Assembly (NCBI GenBank): GCA_015057555.1
Contig: SVEC01000001.1
Coordinates: 124,001-188,000 of the forward strand
DNA: 64,000 nucleotides
From: Lachnospiraceae bacterium
GTDB taxonomy: Bacteria; Bacillota; Clostridia; Lachnospirales; Lachnospiraceae
Direction: 5' to 3'
Shown here: one piece after another, positions 1 through 9,293 of the stretch
Layout of the letters: every line of letters starts with the position of its first letter
How positions within the stretch are numbered: position 1 is the first letter of the stretch
Program-made: the position numbers and the translations under genes
The notes under the pieces: model-generated
What the model was told of the DNA's origin: nothing
Databases searched by the model: none
Seen by the model: only the letters and a program-made list of their open reading frames with translations

Positions 1-2
1 AT

Positions 3-461
3 AATAATTATTCTATGGCGTATTCATCAGAAAACTGGATAATGGCATATAATGACCTTGAAGGAAATGTAATGTTTTTTGAGGAATTTCCTGTAGAAAA
101 ATTTGAGAATACAGAGTGTATAAGAGTATATGTAGATAGCCAGGGAATCTGTGAGATGAAAATATACAATCCTATGGAGGAGGTTGGCCCTCTTAATGAG
201 GAGATAGTATTCCTACCATATGAAAAGGTGGATAGTATAGCTCAGGATGAACTGCAGGCTTATGCAGATGCAAATAGTGGAAAGCTTAAGATTGAATCAA
301 TTCAGCTTGCATATGGTATGGTGGATGAGGATGGTAAGAAGGCGTTGGTTCCTGTATGGTATTATTTTGGTAAGGATGCTTTGAATAATCAGAGCTTTTA
401 TCAGCAGAATGCAATTGTAATGATTAACGCCTTAGACGGAACAGTTATCACATACGAGTAA
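3..461 (+). CDS. Lipoprotein paralog 1, C-terminal part (cut by window start)
   Basis: The open frame is already running at the first bases, and upstream residues (NNYS) align with YNDYFMVYSS of the next gene. The first in-frame ATG is therefore internal and the gene begins before the window. What remains is the C-terminal ~150 residues of a family repeated four more times downstream, with IRVYVDSQGI, an LAYG/LGYG strand, PVWYYF and the closing INALDGTVITYE. Its sequence is closest to the next gene, suggesting recent duplication. Function is unknown. By analogy with the full-length copies it is probably an extracytoplasmic lipoprotein. The next gene follows after about 60 bp without a visible terminator, so co-transcription is likely. 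Confidence 0.75.
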   Translation, partial: NNYSMAYSSENWIMAYNDLEGNVMFFEEFPVEKFENTECIRVYVDSQGICEMKIYNPMEEVGPLNEEIVFLPYEKVDSIAQDELQAYADANSGKLKIESIQLAYGMVDEDGKKALVPVWYYFGKDALNNQSFYQQNAIVMINALDGTVITYE

Positions 462-520
462 ATTATGAGTGCTATTATATAAGGTAGTGAGAATATGATT
501 ATTTGTTTCGGAGGATAATT

Positions 521-1879
521 ATGAGAAAGAAAAGTGCTGTAGGTTTAGTAATATTAATGCTTTGTTCCCTTATAGGCTGTGGCAAAAAAGATGTGGACTA
601 CTCAGGTGCTACTGAAAGTGCAAATGGAGAGGTGCATGTGGAGAGTCAAACTACTGTAGCCCAGTCCATTGAGATTCCTGAGAACATAGAGTACACCATC
701 ACAGGCTCTAAGGGAACCATCGAAGTTGTGGCAGAGATTAAGGTGCCGGAGGAATATGAGAAATGTACTGTTATGGAGCTTTCAAGAGTTGTCTATGAGG
801 ATGAGGACATTAAGACTATGGCGGACAAAATCTTCGATGAGGGAAGCTATTTTCTCTATATGCCTTATAACGAGGAAGCCAGAGCCAATCTTCGTGACAA
901 GCTGACAACAGCTTCTGAAAATGCTGCAAATGAGGATGAAACTAAAATTTTCGAAGCCAAATTAACTAGCTTTAATGATGAAGAAAACCTTGTAGAGATA
1001 GATGAAACCTACGAGGAACTTAAATTCTATCCAGACCATAGAAAAGAGGATATAGAATACTTTTGTCAGGTGTTTGGTACTATAGATGGCAGAGGTTATC
1101 TTATGACCTTTGAAAAGGATAATAAAAATTCAAGCTTGAATTTAAGAAGATGGGACAGCTCGGTAGAGTTTCAGCTTGCTGATACCCCTGCTGATGGTGT
1201 TGATATGAATCTTGCAGGAGGAAATAGTTGCACATATTCTCAGGAGGAGTGTGAAGAGCTGGCTAGGGAATTTGTTAAAAAATTAGGGTACGATAAGTAT
1301 GATGTTGCACAGACAAATAATGCACATTTTGCTAAGGGACTTAAAGGCAATCCATACTATGAAGGGGAGTTTGTACTTGATCCTGTTCAAGAAATTGACG
1401 GATATAATGTATACCTTGGCCGTAGCTATAATGATTATTTTATGGTATATTCATCGGAAAATTGGATTTCTATTGTGATGGACGAGAAGCATCATAATGA
1501 TGAATATCATGCTGAAGAATTTGAAAACACAGAATGTGTAAGAGTATATGTAGATAGTCAGGGAATCTGTGATATGAAGATATATAATCCGCTAAAGGAG
1601 GAAGGTCCACTGAGTGAAGAGGTGGGATTCCTTCCATTTGACAAGGTGGATAGCATAGCTCAGGACGAGATGAAGACTTATACAGATGCAAACAGCGGTA
1701 GATTAAAGGTTGTTGGAGTGGAGCTTGGCTATGGAATCGTAGAGGATGAAGGAAAGAAGGCATTAATACCTGTGTGGTATTATTTTGCAAACGATCCTAC
1801 AGCAAGTAGCACCTTCTATCAGAGAAATGCATTATTTATGATTAACGCCTTAGACGGAACAGTTATCACTTATGAATAA
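521..1879 (+). CDS. Lipoprotein paralog 2, unknown function
   Basis: A 452-residue protein with a lipoprotein signal: basic N-terminus, hydrophobic stretch and lipobox ending LIGC at Cys20. Lipidation by Lgt (encoded at 60.1 kb) and anchoring to the outer face of the membrane are expected. ATG 521 is chosen over an upstream TTG at 503 because GGAGG lies 6 bp before it. After the Cys comes a family tag GKK-VDYSGATE. Later blocks include EGSYFLYMPY, FGTIDG, a CxYxxEExxxLA helix, YLGRSY, RVYVDSQGI and the terminal INALDGT strand. The array arrangement suggests duplication and diversification. No catalytic motif was recognised; a ligand-binding or surface role is only a guess. Confidence 0.85.
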   Translation: MRKKSAVGLVILMLCSLIGCGKKDVDYSGATESANGEVHVESQTTVAQSIEIPENIEYTITGSKGTIEVVAEIKVPEEYEKCTVMELSRVVYEDEDIKTMADKIFDEGSYFLYMPYNEEARANLRDKLTTASENAANEDETKIFEAKLTSFNDEENLVEIDETYEELKFYPDHRKEDIEYFCQVFGTIDGRGYLMTFEKDNKNSSLNLRRWDSSVEFQLADTPADGVDMNLAGGNSCTYSQEECEELAREFVKKLGYDKYDVAQTNNAHFAKGLKGNPYYEGEFVLDPVQEIDGYNVYLGRSYNDYFMVYSSENWISIVMDEKHHNDEYHAEEFENTECVRVYVDSQGICDMKIYNPLKEEGPLSEEVGFLPFDKVDSIAQDEMKTYTDANSGRLKVVGVELGYGIVEDEGKKALIPVWYYFANDPTASSTFYQRNALFMINALDGTVITYE

Positions 1880-1959
1880 AAGCAATTTATATTTACTATT
1901 ACTTGGGGATAAATTAAAATGGGGATAAACAAATTTAAGACATGATTAGGAGAAATGTA

Positions 1960-3351
1960 ATGATTAATAATAAAATAAACTATAAGAAAATAGCCATAGC
2001 ACTAGCAATTGTAATGCTTTGCCCATTATCAGGCTGTGGTAAAAAGCAGGTGGTGGATTATTCAGATGCTACCGAGGGACAGGCAGAGGTTGCGGAGGAT
2101 GGCATACCACAGCATTTGGAATACACTATTACAGGAGAAGTGACAGATGTTGTGGTAAATGCAGATGTGGTAGTTCCTGACGCTTATAGAAGCTGCACTG
2201 TTATGGAGCTAACCAAGAAAACATTTGAGACATCGGATATAGAGTACTATGTGGATTATTTATTTGATGAGGGCACAGACTTTTTGTATATGCCATACAA
2301 CAAGGAAGAGATGGCCGAGATAAAGGGAAATATGGAGCCACTTTTAAAGCAGGCAACAGACCCAAAAGTGATAGATGCATTTGAGTGTGCTATGGAAGAG
2401 CCGGAAAGCTATCCTGAGACAGAAGAGGAAATGTTTGACGAGTATAGATTTTATAATATGATTACTGATGAGAGATGTCAGATATTTGGCGCTATAGATG
2501 GGGAATATTATGTACTATCCTTTTACAAGGATGAAACTAATTGTGTTATGATGCTGGAGCGCTTTGATAATACTTCACCAAACCTATGGCTAGAGGATAT
2601 AGAAGAAGATGATTACTATCTTAGAACAAGTGGTAATATCTGTACATACACCCAGGAGGAAGCCGAGAAGCTTGCCTTGGATTATGTGGGAGTGCTTGGT
2701 TATGATGATTTCAGTGTTATTCAGACAAATAACACCCAAAGTGAATATTGGTTTAAGGATAATGACAAGGAAGTTGCTGTAGATGGATATAGTATTTATT
2801 TAGGACGAACCTATGATAATTACTCTTATTTATATTCGACAAGCTACTGTCCTGATTACAGCATTGATGGGCATATTGTGTTCGGGGAAAACGGTTCTTA
2901 CAAAGAAGCAGTACATGAGTATATTAGAGTCTATGTTGACAGCAAGGGAATTAGACATATGTATTACTTCAATCCTATGGAAGAGGTAGGTGCTCTGTCC
3001 GATGAAGTTGCGTTTCTTGATTTTAGTAAGGTTCAAGCTGTGGCTGATGAAAGATTTAAAATCATAGCAGATGAGGATATATACGGATATCATTTAGAGA
3101 AAAATATATCTGAGATAAGATTAGGCTATGGTTATGTCAGCGATGGAGACAACAGGACTTTAATTCCTATGTGGTATTTCTTTAGTGAAATCGCAGGTTT
3201 TTCTGGTGGGAATAATGTTGAGCTTAGAATAAATGCCATTGATGGTAGCATAGTGTTGGATGCTGATAATGTGATGTATATAGAAGATATAGAAAGTTTA
3301 GAAGAGCTGGAGAATCTAGAAGATGTGGAAGTTATTATAGATGAGGAGTAA
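1960..3351 (+). CDS. Lipoprotein paralog 3, unknown function
   Basis: A 463-residue member of the same array. ATG 1960 is preferred to ATG 1942 because AGGAG at about 1948 is spaced for it and the signal peptide is then normal. The lipobox LSGC places the lipidated Cys at residue 26, followed by GKK-VVDYSDATE. It keeps the family blocks (LYMPYN, FGAIDGEYY, CTYTQEEAEKLA, YLGRTYDNY, IRVYVDSKGI, LGYGYV, PMWYFF, INAIDGS). It differs from its sisters in a C-terminal extension after INAIDGS of about 30 acidic residues rich in Glu, Asp and Leu. No enzymatic motif was seen. It sits 80 bp after paralog 2 with no terminator between them. Confidence 0.85.
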   Translation: MINNKINYKKIAIALAIVMLCPLSGCGKKQVVDYSDATEGQAEVAEDGIPQHLEYTITGEVTDVVVNADVVVPDAYRSCTVMELTKKTFETSDIEYYVDYLFDEGTDFLYMPYNKEEMAEIKGNMEPLLKQATDPKVIDAFECAMEEPESYPETEEEMFDEYRFYNMITDERCQIFGAIDGEYYVLSFYKDETNCVMMLERFDNTSPNLWLEDIEEDDYYLRTSGNICTYTQEEAEKLALDYVGVLGYDDFSVIQTNNTQSEYWFKDNDKEVAVDGYSIYLGRTYDNYSYLYSTSYCPDYSIDGHIVFGENGSYKEAVHEYIRVYVDSKGIRHMYYFNPMEEVGALSDEVAFLDFSKVQAVADERFKIIADEDIYGYHLEKNISEIRLGYGYVSDGDNRTLIPMWYFFSEIAGFSGGNNVELRINAIDGSIVLDADNVMYIEDIESLEELENLEDVEVIIDEE

Positions 3352-3361
3352 TAGCTAGCTG

Positions 3362-4738
3362 GTGTTTGAATTGAAATTGAAATCAACAATTGCATATAGC
3401 GTACTAGCCTTGTCTTTGGTTCTGGGATTAACAGGTTGTGGCAAGAAGCAGGTGGATTATTCGGATGCAACAGAGGCTGTTCAAAGTGGATTAGGTAGTG
3501 CAAGTGCAACAGACACTGCTTTTGACAATGAAGAAATCCCTACCCATCTGGATATGACCATAGAAGGTGCTTATTCAAGAACAATTATAGATGCAGATAT
3601 TATCGTTCCAAATGGATACAAAAACTGTACTGTAATAGAATGCACTGACAGAGATTTCACAGACGAGGATGTGCAAAATTTTGCCCAGCAGATATTTGAT
3701 AAGGACAGCTACTTTGTGTATATGCCATATAGCGAAGAGGAAAAAGTGGCTTTGTCCGGAAAACTTAGTGAACTGAGATTACTTGCTACAGATGATGCGG
3801 AGCAATTTGCCTTTGACAATGAGCTGTCAAAGTTAGAAGAAGGTTACACCCAATACCAAGGGGATTATGATGACTTTCAGGATATAAAATATTATGAGCT
3901 TTATGATACATATTATGACAGAAGTATATGGAAATGTGACTTGCTTGGAACCATAGATGGACAGTACTATTTCCTAAGCTTTACCAAGGACAAATGTAAT
4001 AGCTATATGAAGCTAAATCGCTTTAAGCAGTCAACTAACTTTAAGATGCAGGATGTTGGCTCACAGTCCTTGGATGTTTTGATGGATGGAAATGTATGTA
4101 CCTATGACAAAGAAGAAGCAGAGACCATAGCAAGAGACTATGTTAAGCAACTTGGTTTTGAATCCATGGATATAGTGTGGACTAGTGATGTGAGAGCAGA
4201 ATACTGGGACGAAGACTATTGGGCTAGTAGCGCAACCATGTTAGAGAGACAGGTGGATGGTTACAATTTTTACTTTGGAAGATTCTACGAGAATTATTCC
4301 TTGGTTTATTTCTCATATAGATTTAATCAGGAATTAGAATATCCTACAGATATGGCCCCTGGAAATGTGCCAATTTTCGAAGAGGGAAGCGAATACATAC
4401 GAGTGTACGTTGATAGTCGTGGAATCAGTGAAGTAGAGGTATATAATCCTTTGGAATTTAATCAGGTTCTATCTGATAAGCCAGTTATGATTTCCTACTG
4501 TGATGTGGAAAATATAATAGTAGAAAATGGCAAGGAACATGCCCAGAGTAATGGTGACGACCTTAATATTTATGAGATAAGACTAGGCTACGATATGGTT
4601 ATAGATGGTGATAAGAATGCCTTGGTGCCTATGTGGTATGTGTTTTATGATGACAGTAGTCATGAGTCTAATTTTTCGAAAACTCCTTACATAAGGATTA
4701 ATGCCTTGGATGGCACAGTAGAATATTATTTGCATTAA
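3362..4738 (+). CDS. Lipoprotein paralog 4, unknown function
   Basis: A 458-residue family member beginning with GTG 3362, only 10 bp after the preceding stop. Its ribosome site (GAGGAG) lies in the end of the previous gene, which suggests translational coupling. The signal peptide ends LTGC with Cys26 as lipidation site, then GKK-VDYSDATEAV. It is diverged in the middle but keeps YFVYMPYSEEE, LLGTIDGQYYFLSF, CTYDKEEAE, the FYFGRFY block, IRVYVDSRGI, RLGYDMV, PMWYVF and INALDGTV. It is the last gene of the first transcription unit; a good promoter precedes the fifth copy. Function unknown; cell-surface location inferred from the lipobox. Confidence 0.85.
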   Translation: MFELKLKSTIAYSVLALSLVLGLTGCGKKQVDYSDATEAVQSGLGSASATDTAFDNEEIPTHLDMTIEGAYSRTIIDADIIVPNGYKNCTVIECTDRDFTDEDVQNFAQQIFDKDSYFVYMPYSEEEKVALSGKLSELRLLATDDAEQFAFDNELSKLEEGYTQYQGDYDDFQDIKYYELYDTYYDRSIWKCDLLGTIDGQYYFLSFTKDKCNSYMKLNRFKQSTNFKMQDVGSQSLDVLMDGNVCTYDKEEAETIARDYVKQLGFESMDIVWTSDVRAEYWDEDYWASSATMLERQVDGYNFYFGRFYENYSLVYFSYRFNQELEYPTDMAPGNVPIFEEGSEYIRVYVDSRGISEVEVYNPLEFNQVLSDKPVMISYCDVENIIVENGKEHAQSNGDDLNIYEIRLGYDMVIDGDKNALVPMWYVFYDDSSHESNFSKTPYIRINALDGTVEYYLH

Positions 4739-4752
4739 TTTTATTGATATGC

Positions 4753-4781
4753 TTGATACATTTTAGATACATTTCTATAAT
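4753..4781 (+). promoter_or_regulatory. Sigma-A promoter for lipoprotein paralog 5
   Basis: TTGATA (4753-4758), a 17-bp spacer, and a perfect TATAAT (4776-4781). It lies about 125 bp before the start codon of paralog 5. The leader between also carries an AAAGGAGG (about 4829-4836) with no start codon nearby. Confidence 0.65.
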
Positions 4782-4904
4782 ATAATACAAAATGTGGGAA
4801 ACACCTAAAGTGAATACTTAATTACAAAGGAGGCGAAACGGGAGATTCTATATTTATACAATTGGGGAAATTAAAATACAAATTATAAAATAAGGAGAAA
4901 TAAT

Positions 4905-6332
4905 ATGAAGAAAAATGGAATAAAAGCATTGGCTTGCTTAATGGTTATGGTTACAACTCTTACCGCCTGTGGGGAGAAGAAGGAGGTAGATTATGTAGAT
5001 AACCAAAATGTTAGCGAAAGCGTAGCATCTATGGAGGAGGTTTCAGGAGGAGCTTCTAGTGAAGCTACTGGGGAGGTAGTGTACGAAGAGGCGCCTGAAC
5101 ACATAACCTATGATGTGGTTTGCGATAGAGTTACTGTAACAGTGGATGCGGATGTAAGCCTGCCACAGAAGTATGAGCAGTGTAAGGTGGTTGAACTAGA
5201 AAAGTCTGTTATGTCAGATGAGGAGCTAAAAAGCTATGTAGAGAGCACATTTGACGAGGGTAGCTACTTCTTGTATATGCCTTACAGTGAGGACGAAATT
5301 GCAAATGCAAAGGACAAGCTGATTAGCATTGCAGCCCAAACCTCAGATGAAAGGCTTAGTAGTGTAATAAATGATGTGATAATACCACAGCTTGATGCAA
5401 GTGTTGATACATATGCTGATAGTGATAATACTATTACTGACGAGATGAAATTCCAAAGTTTAAATGTGATAGCAGGAATGGGTAATGAACTATTGCCATG
5501 TGAAATGTGTAATGTTATAGGAACCATTGATGGAGAGTATTACATAATAGAGGCATACAGAGATAAGACAAATCAGTTTGTCAGATTAAGCAAGCTAAGC
5601 GATGCCGGTAAAGCTGCTACAGATGTGGGACCTGGTTACGCTGAGATGACAGGCGAGGCTAATTCCTGCGAATACAGTAGGGAAGAGGCTCAGCAGCTGG
5701 CTCTTGACTATGTAAATGGACTTGGTATAGAGAATATGTCAGTAGTATATACTGCAGATGTTTTAACTAGTAGCTATGATGCTGGGGAGGAAATCGTTTA
5801 TATAGGAGAGGGCTATGATAACTCATCAAAGCTTGAAGGTTATAATGTATATCTGGCTCGTAGCTATGATGACTACAAAATTGTATTTACTTCAGAACAG
5901 TTTGTGAATTGGTATGATGTGGCTTATGAGGATGCAGCTTCAGGAGAATTAGTAACTATGAGAGGAAGCGAGTTCATAAGAGTATGGGTAACCAGTGATG
6001 GTATAGCAGCCTACGAAAACTGTAATGAATTAACTGAGGTAAATGTTACGGCGGAAGCGGCTAATCTCTTAGATTTCAATTCTGTTAATGAGGTGGCAAA
6101 GGATTACATAATGGATTTTGCCAATACCTATGAAGCAGCATTTGATGTAGATAGAATTACCTTAGGATATGCAATGGTGGAACAGGATGGAAAATATGCA
6201 ATTATTCCGGCATGGTATTACTTTATGTCAGATGGAGATGTTAACAACATCGATGCATATGAATTTCCAGTTGTGGTAATCAATGCATTAGATGGAACTA
6301 TAGTAGAGCTTGTGACAAGCTCGTTACAATAA
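4905..6332 (+). CDS. Lipoprotein paralog 5, unknown function
   Basis: A 475-residue protein, the most diverged copy of the array. ATG 4905 has AAGGAGA just upstream. The signal peptide ends LTAC (Cys22), followed by GEKKEVDYVD and a Ser/Glu-rich linker before the folded part. Family blocks persist: EGSYFLYMPYSEDE, VIGTIDGEYYI, CEYSREEAQQLALDYV, YLARSYDDY, IRVWVTSDGI, LGYAMV, PAWYYF and VINALDGTIVE. It has its own promoter and is followed by a strong terminator, so it can be expressed separately from the other four. A membrane-anchored extracellular role is inferred from the lipobox. No function was recognised. Confidence 0.85.
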   Translation: MKKNGIKALACLMVMVTTLTACGEKKEVDYVDNQNVSESVASMEEVSGGASSEATGEVVYEEAPEHITYDVVCDRVTVTVDADVSLPQKYEQCKVVELEKSVMSDEELKSYVESTFDEGSYFLYMPYSEDEIANAKDKLISIAAQTSDERLSSVINDVIIPQLDASVDTYADSDNTITDEMKFQSLNVIAGMGNELLPCEMCNVIGTIDGEYYIIEAYRDKTNQFVRLSKLSDAGKAATDVGPGYAEMTGEANSCEYSREEAQQLALDYVNGLGIENMSVVYTADVLTSSYDAGEEIVYIGEGYDNSSKLEGYNVYLARSYDDYKIVFTSEQFVNWYDVAYEDAASGELVTMRGSEFIRVWVTSDGIAAYENCNELTEVNVTAEAANLLDFNSVNEVAKDYIMDFANTYEAAFDVDRITLGYAMVEQDGKYAIIPAWYYFMSDGDVNNIDAYEFPVVVINALDGTIVELVTSSLQ

Positions 6333-6363
6333 AACTGAATCCTAGAGATATAGTGTGTGTATT

Positions 6364-6397
6364 AAACAGCAGGAAATATAAATTTCCTGCTGTTTTT
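6364..6397 (+). terminator. Rho-independent terminator after lipoprotein array
   Basis: A perfect 14-bp stem (6364-6377 with 6382-6395), a 4-nt loop and a T run. It ends the transcript of lipoprotein paralog 5. Confidence 0.85.
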
Positions 6398-6402
6398 GTT
6401 GT

Positions 6403-6626
6403 GGGTAGTAGAGCCAGGAAATTAGTCGCTACTACCCACGGGAGGTATGAAAGCAAGCTGGAATGGGTAGTAGACCCAGGAAACTAGTCGCTACTACCCG
6501 CGGGAGGAAAAAAAGCAACCGGGATTGGGTAGTAGACCCAGGAAACTAGTCGCTACTACCCACGGGAGGTATGAAAGCAAGCTGGAATGGGTAGTAGGGG
6601 GTTGGAATAGAATGCTACTACCCACA
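6403..6626. repeat. 62-bp tandem repeat, each unit with an inverted repeat
   Basis: GGGTAGTAG recurs at 6403, 6465, 6527 and 6589, exactly 62 bp apart. Each copy is matched about 26 bp later by the inverted CTACTACCC, so every unit can fold into a 9-bp-stem hairpin. Units 1-3 are nearly identical, including a CGGGAGG segment after the stem; unit 4 keeps the arms but has a different loop and truncated tail. The block lies between the array terminator and the ABC-F promoter and contains no plausible gene. It resembles intergenic palindromic repeats, but I cannot assign it to a named family. Confidence 0.85.
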
Positions 6627-6661
6627 AGCGGATAAAATGTTAGCTACAGGGGGGAATATAA

Positions 6662-6690
6662 TTGAAAAATCATAGCACCTCATATATAAT
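6662..6690 (+). promoter_or_regulatory. Sigma-A promoter for ABC-F gene
   Basis: TTGAAA (6662-6667), 17-bp spacer, TATAAT (6685-6690), 57 bp before the ABC-F start codon. The 62-bp repeats therefore lie upstream of the promoter rather than in the mRNA leader. Confidence 0.65.
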
Positions 6691-6747
6691 AAAACAAGCT
6701 GCATTGGATTAATATGCAAAAGAAAACATAGAAAACAGGAAACAAAC

Positions 6748-8610
6748 ATGAATATATTAACAGTAGACAATATTACAAAAGCATACGGAGTAAGAAAAAT
6801 CTTCGACAACGCATCCTTCTATCTTCAGGAGGGGGAGAAGGCTGGAATTATTGGTATCAATGGAACAGGTAAAACCACACTTCTTAAGATTATTGCAGGC
6901 ATAGAAAGTCCTGATAGTGGAAGTGTTATAATGGCCAATAACCTGACCGTAAGATACCTCCCACAGACTCCAGTATTCAATGACTCAGACACTGTACTTC
7001 AGGCGGTAACAAGAGATAACAAAACTGAGGAGAATCAATGGACCATAGAAAGTGATGCTAAGTCTATGATGACTAAGCTAGGAATAGAGGATTTTGATGA
7101 GCTGTGTGGACATTTATCAGGAGGCCAGAAGAAGAGATTAGCACTTGTATCAGTGTTGCTTGCCAAGCCTGATATGTTACTTTTAGATGAGCCTACAAAC
7201 CACTTGGATAATGAGATGTCTACTTGGCTTGAGGAACAGCTTAAGGGCTACCGTGGTTCCATAATTATGATAACCCATGATAGATATTTTCTGGATAGTG
7301 TTGCAACTAGAATCATAGAGGTTGATAAGGGAAGCATATACTCATATGAGGAGAACTATTCCGGATACTTAAATCTAAAAACGCTTCGCGAAGACATCCT
7401 AGATGCTCAGGAGAGAAAGCGCCAGTCCATTTTAAGGGTTGAGCTAGAGTGGGTAAAGCGAGGTGCCAGAGCACGTTCCACCAAGCAAAAGGCAAGATTG
7501 GAGCGATACGAAGAACTTAAGAATACATCAGCACCTGTTAAGGATGAAAGCGTGGAACTTGGTTCCATGGCAAGTCGTCTGGGTAGGACTACCATAGAGC
7601 TTCAAGGCATAAGTAAGAGCTTTGATGGAAGGACCATAATTAAGGACTTTTCTTACAACTTTCTTAAGAATGACCGCATAGGAATCATCGGTCCAAATGG
7701 TGCCGGAAAGTCTACACTTCTTAAGATGATAATGGGTGAGTACACACCAGATGCTGGTAATATAGAAATTGGTTCAACTGTTAAGATAGGCTACTTTGCT
7801 CAGGAAGTAAAGCTAGGTAAGGACATGGACCCTAACCAGAGAGTTATCGACTACATAAGAGATGTGGCAGAGTATGTGGAAACTGAGGATGGCAAGATTA
7901 CTGCCACCAGACTTTTGGAGAGATTCCTGTTCAAGGGAGAGGACCAGTATGGTCTTATAGGAAAGCTGTCTGGTGGTGAGAGAAGAAGACTATACCTGTG
8001 TAAGGTGCTTATGTCTGCACCTAACGTGCTAATCCTTGACGAGCCAACCAATGATTTAGATATCACAACACTTACAGTATTAGAAGACTACCTTGACCAC
8101 TTCAATGGTATAGTAATCACCGTATCACACGACAGATACTTTCTAGACCGAGTGGTTAGAAGAATATTTGCCATCAATGCTGATGGAACCCTTAGACAAA
8201 GTGAGGGCGGATATACAGATTATGAGATAAGAGTAGCCTTTGAGAAGGGTGAGCTTGCGGATGGTAGCGGTGCTAAGTCTAGTGGTGGTTCATCTAAAAC
8301 ACAGGATAACAGCGTGAATCAAGCTTCTAACTCCTCCAACACTTGGAAGCAAAAGCCTCGTGAGAGGAAGTTGAAATTTTCCTACAACGAGCAGCGAGAG
8401 TATGAAACTATAGAGGACGATATAGCAAAGCTAGAGGAAAAACTTGCCTCAGTTGAAAGCGACATTACCAAGTTTGCCAGAGATTTTACTAAGCTTAATG
8501 AACTAACCAAGGAAAAGGAAAAGCTTGAGGCAGAACTCCTAGAAAAGATGGAACGCTGGGAGTATCTAGAAAAGCTGGCAGTAGCTATTGAAGCTCAGAA
8601 ATCAATTTAA
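6748..8610 (+). CDS. ABC-F family ATPase (Uup/YfmR-like)
   Basis: A 620-residue soluble protein with two ABC ATPase domains in one chain and no membrane segments, which is the ABC-F layout of ribosome-acting translation factors. The first domain (about 1-220) has GINGTGKTTLL and LSGGQKKR with LLLDEPTNHLD. A charged linker (about 225-280, rich in Arg/Lys) fits the P-site tRNA-interaction motif. The second domain (about 285-500) has GPNGAGKSTLL, LSGGERRR and LILDEPTNDLD. A Ser/Asn-rich joint leads to a C-terminal coiled coil (about 550-620), typical of the Uup/YfmR subgroup. A housekeeping role in resolving stalled ribosomes is likely; an antibiotic-resistance role cannot be excluded. Confidence 0.9.
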   Translation: MNILTVDNITKAYGVRKIFDNASFYLQEGEKAGIIGINGTGKTTLLKIIAGIESPDSGSVIMANNLTVRYLPQTPVFNDSDTVLQAVTRDNKTEENQWTIESDAKSMMTKLGIEDFDELCGHLSGGQKKRLALVSVLLAKPDMLLLDEPTNHLDNEMSTWLEEQLKGYRGSIIMITHDRYFLDSVATRIIEVDKGSIYSYEENYSGYLNLKTLREDILDAQERKRQSILRVELEWVKRGARARSTKQKARLERYEELKNTSAPVKDESVELGSMASRLGRTTIELQGISKSFDGRTIIKDFSYNFLKNDRIGIIGPNGAGKSTLLKMIMGEYTPDAGNIEIGSTVKIGYFAQEVKLGKDMDPNQRVIDYIRDVAEYVETEDGKITATRLLERFLFKGEDQYGLIGKLSGGERRRLYLCKVLMSAPNVLILDEPTNDLDITTLTVLEDYLDHFNGIVITVSHDRYFLDRVVRRIFAINADGTLRQSEGGYTDYEIRVAFEKGELADGSGAKSSGGSSKTQDNSVNQASNSSNTWKQKPRERKLKFSYNEQREYETIEDDIAKLEEKLASVESDITKFARDFTKLNELTKEKEKLEAELLEKMERWEYLEKLAVAIEAQKSI

Positions 8611-8624
8611 GAAAGGAAATAATT

Positions 8625-9245
8625 ATGAAAGTAATTTTATTAAATGGCAGTCCACGTGGCAAGAAGTGTACATACACAGCATTAGAGGTAATTGCAAACA
8701 GATTAAATGAGCAAGGTATAGAAACAGAGATAATTGACATCGGTGCAAAGCCTATAGCAGGCTGTATTGGATGTGCATCTTGTGTAAGCAACGGCAAATG
8801 CTTCGTAGATGATGGAGTAAATGAATTTGTAGCAAAAATGAGAGAAGCAGACGGGCTTATAGTAGGTTCACCTGTACATTATGCCAGCGCTAGTGGTCAT
8901 GTGACTTCGTTTCTAGACAGAGCATTCTACTCTGGAAGCTCAGCTATGCAGGGAAAGCCAGGTGCTGCTATAGTTAGCTGTAGAAGAGGTGGTGCATCAG
9001 CAGCCTTTGACCAGATCAACAAATATTTCACTATATCAAATATGCCAATAGTATCATCAAATTACTGGAATCAGGTTCATGGAAACACTCCAGAGGATGT
9101 GCTCAAGGACGGAGAGGGAATCCAGACTATGGAGATATTGGCAGATAACATGGCATGGTTATTAAAATGTATCGAAGCTGGAAAAAATGCAGGCATCAAC
9201 CTGCCTGAAAGAGCACCAAAGGTTAGAACAAATTTTATAAGATAA
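8625..9245 (+). CDS. Flavodoxin-family NAD(P)H-dependent FMN oxidoreductase
   Basis: A 206-residue protein with the flavodoxin-like FMN site near the N-terminus (LLNGSPRGKKCTYTAL), a Cys cluster GCIGCASC...GKC at about residues 46-60, and the second flavin loop VGSPVHYASASGHVTSFLDR. The pattern matches the iron-sulfur-flavoprotein/NADPH-dependent FMN reductase family. Whether the Cys cluster actually holds a 4Fe-4S cluster is not certain from sequence. It starts 14 bp after the ABC-F gene with GAAAGGAAA as ribosome site, so co-transcription is likely. It is convergent with the AraC regulator gene, the two sharing one terminator. Electron donor and acceptor are unknown. Confidence 0.85.
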   Translation: MKVILLNGSPRGKKCTYTALEVIANRLNEQGIETEIIDIGAKPIAGCIGCASCVSNGKCFVDDGVNEFVAKMREADGLIVGSPVHYASASGHVTSFLDRAFYSGSSAMQGKPGAAIVSCRRGGASAAFDQINKYFTISNMPIVSSNYWNQVHGNTPEDVLKDGEGIQTMEILADNMAWLLKCIEAGKNAGINLPERAPKVRTNFIR

Positions 9246-9292
9246 AAAACAGGGCTGTGCCAATAAACTATATTACGCACAGTCCTGTTTTT
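9245..9292. terminator. Bidirectional terminator between reductase and AraC gene
   Basis: A 16-bp stem with one G-T pair (9245-9260 with 9277-9292), A-rich on the left arm and T-rich on the right. It can stop transcripts from both convergent genes. Confidence 0.85.
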
Positions 9293-9293
9293 A

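Noticed and set aside
6403-6626. CRISPR array
   Set aside because: The unit repeats over its whole 62 bp with no unique spacers between short repeats, and no cas genes are present.
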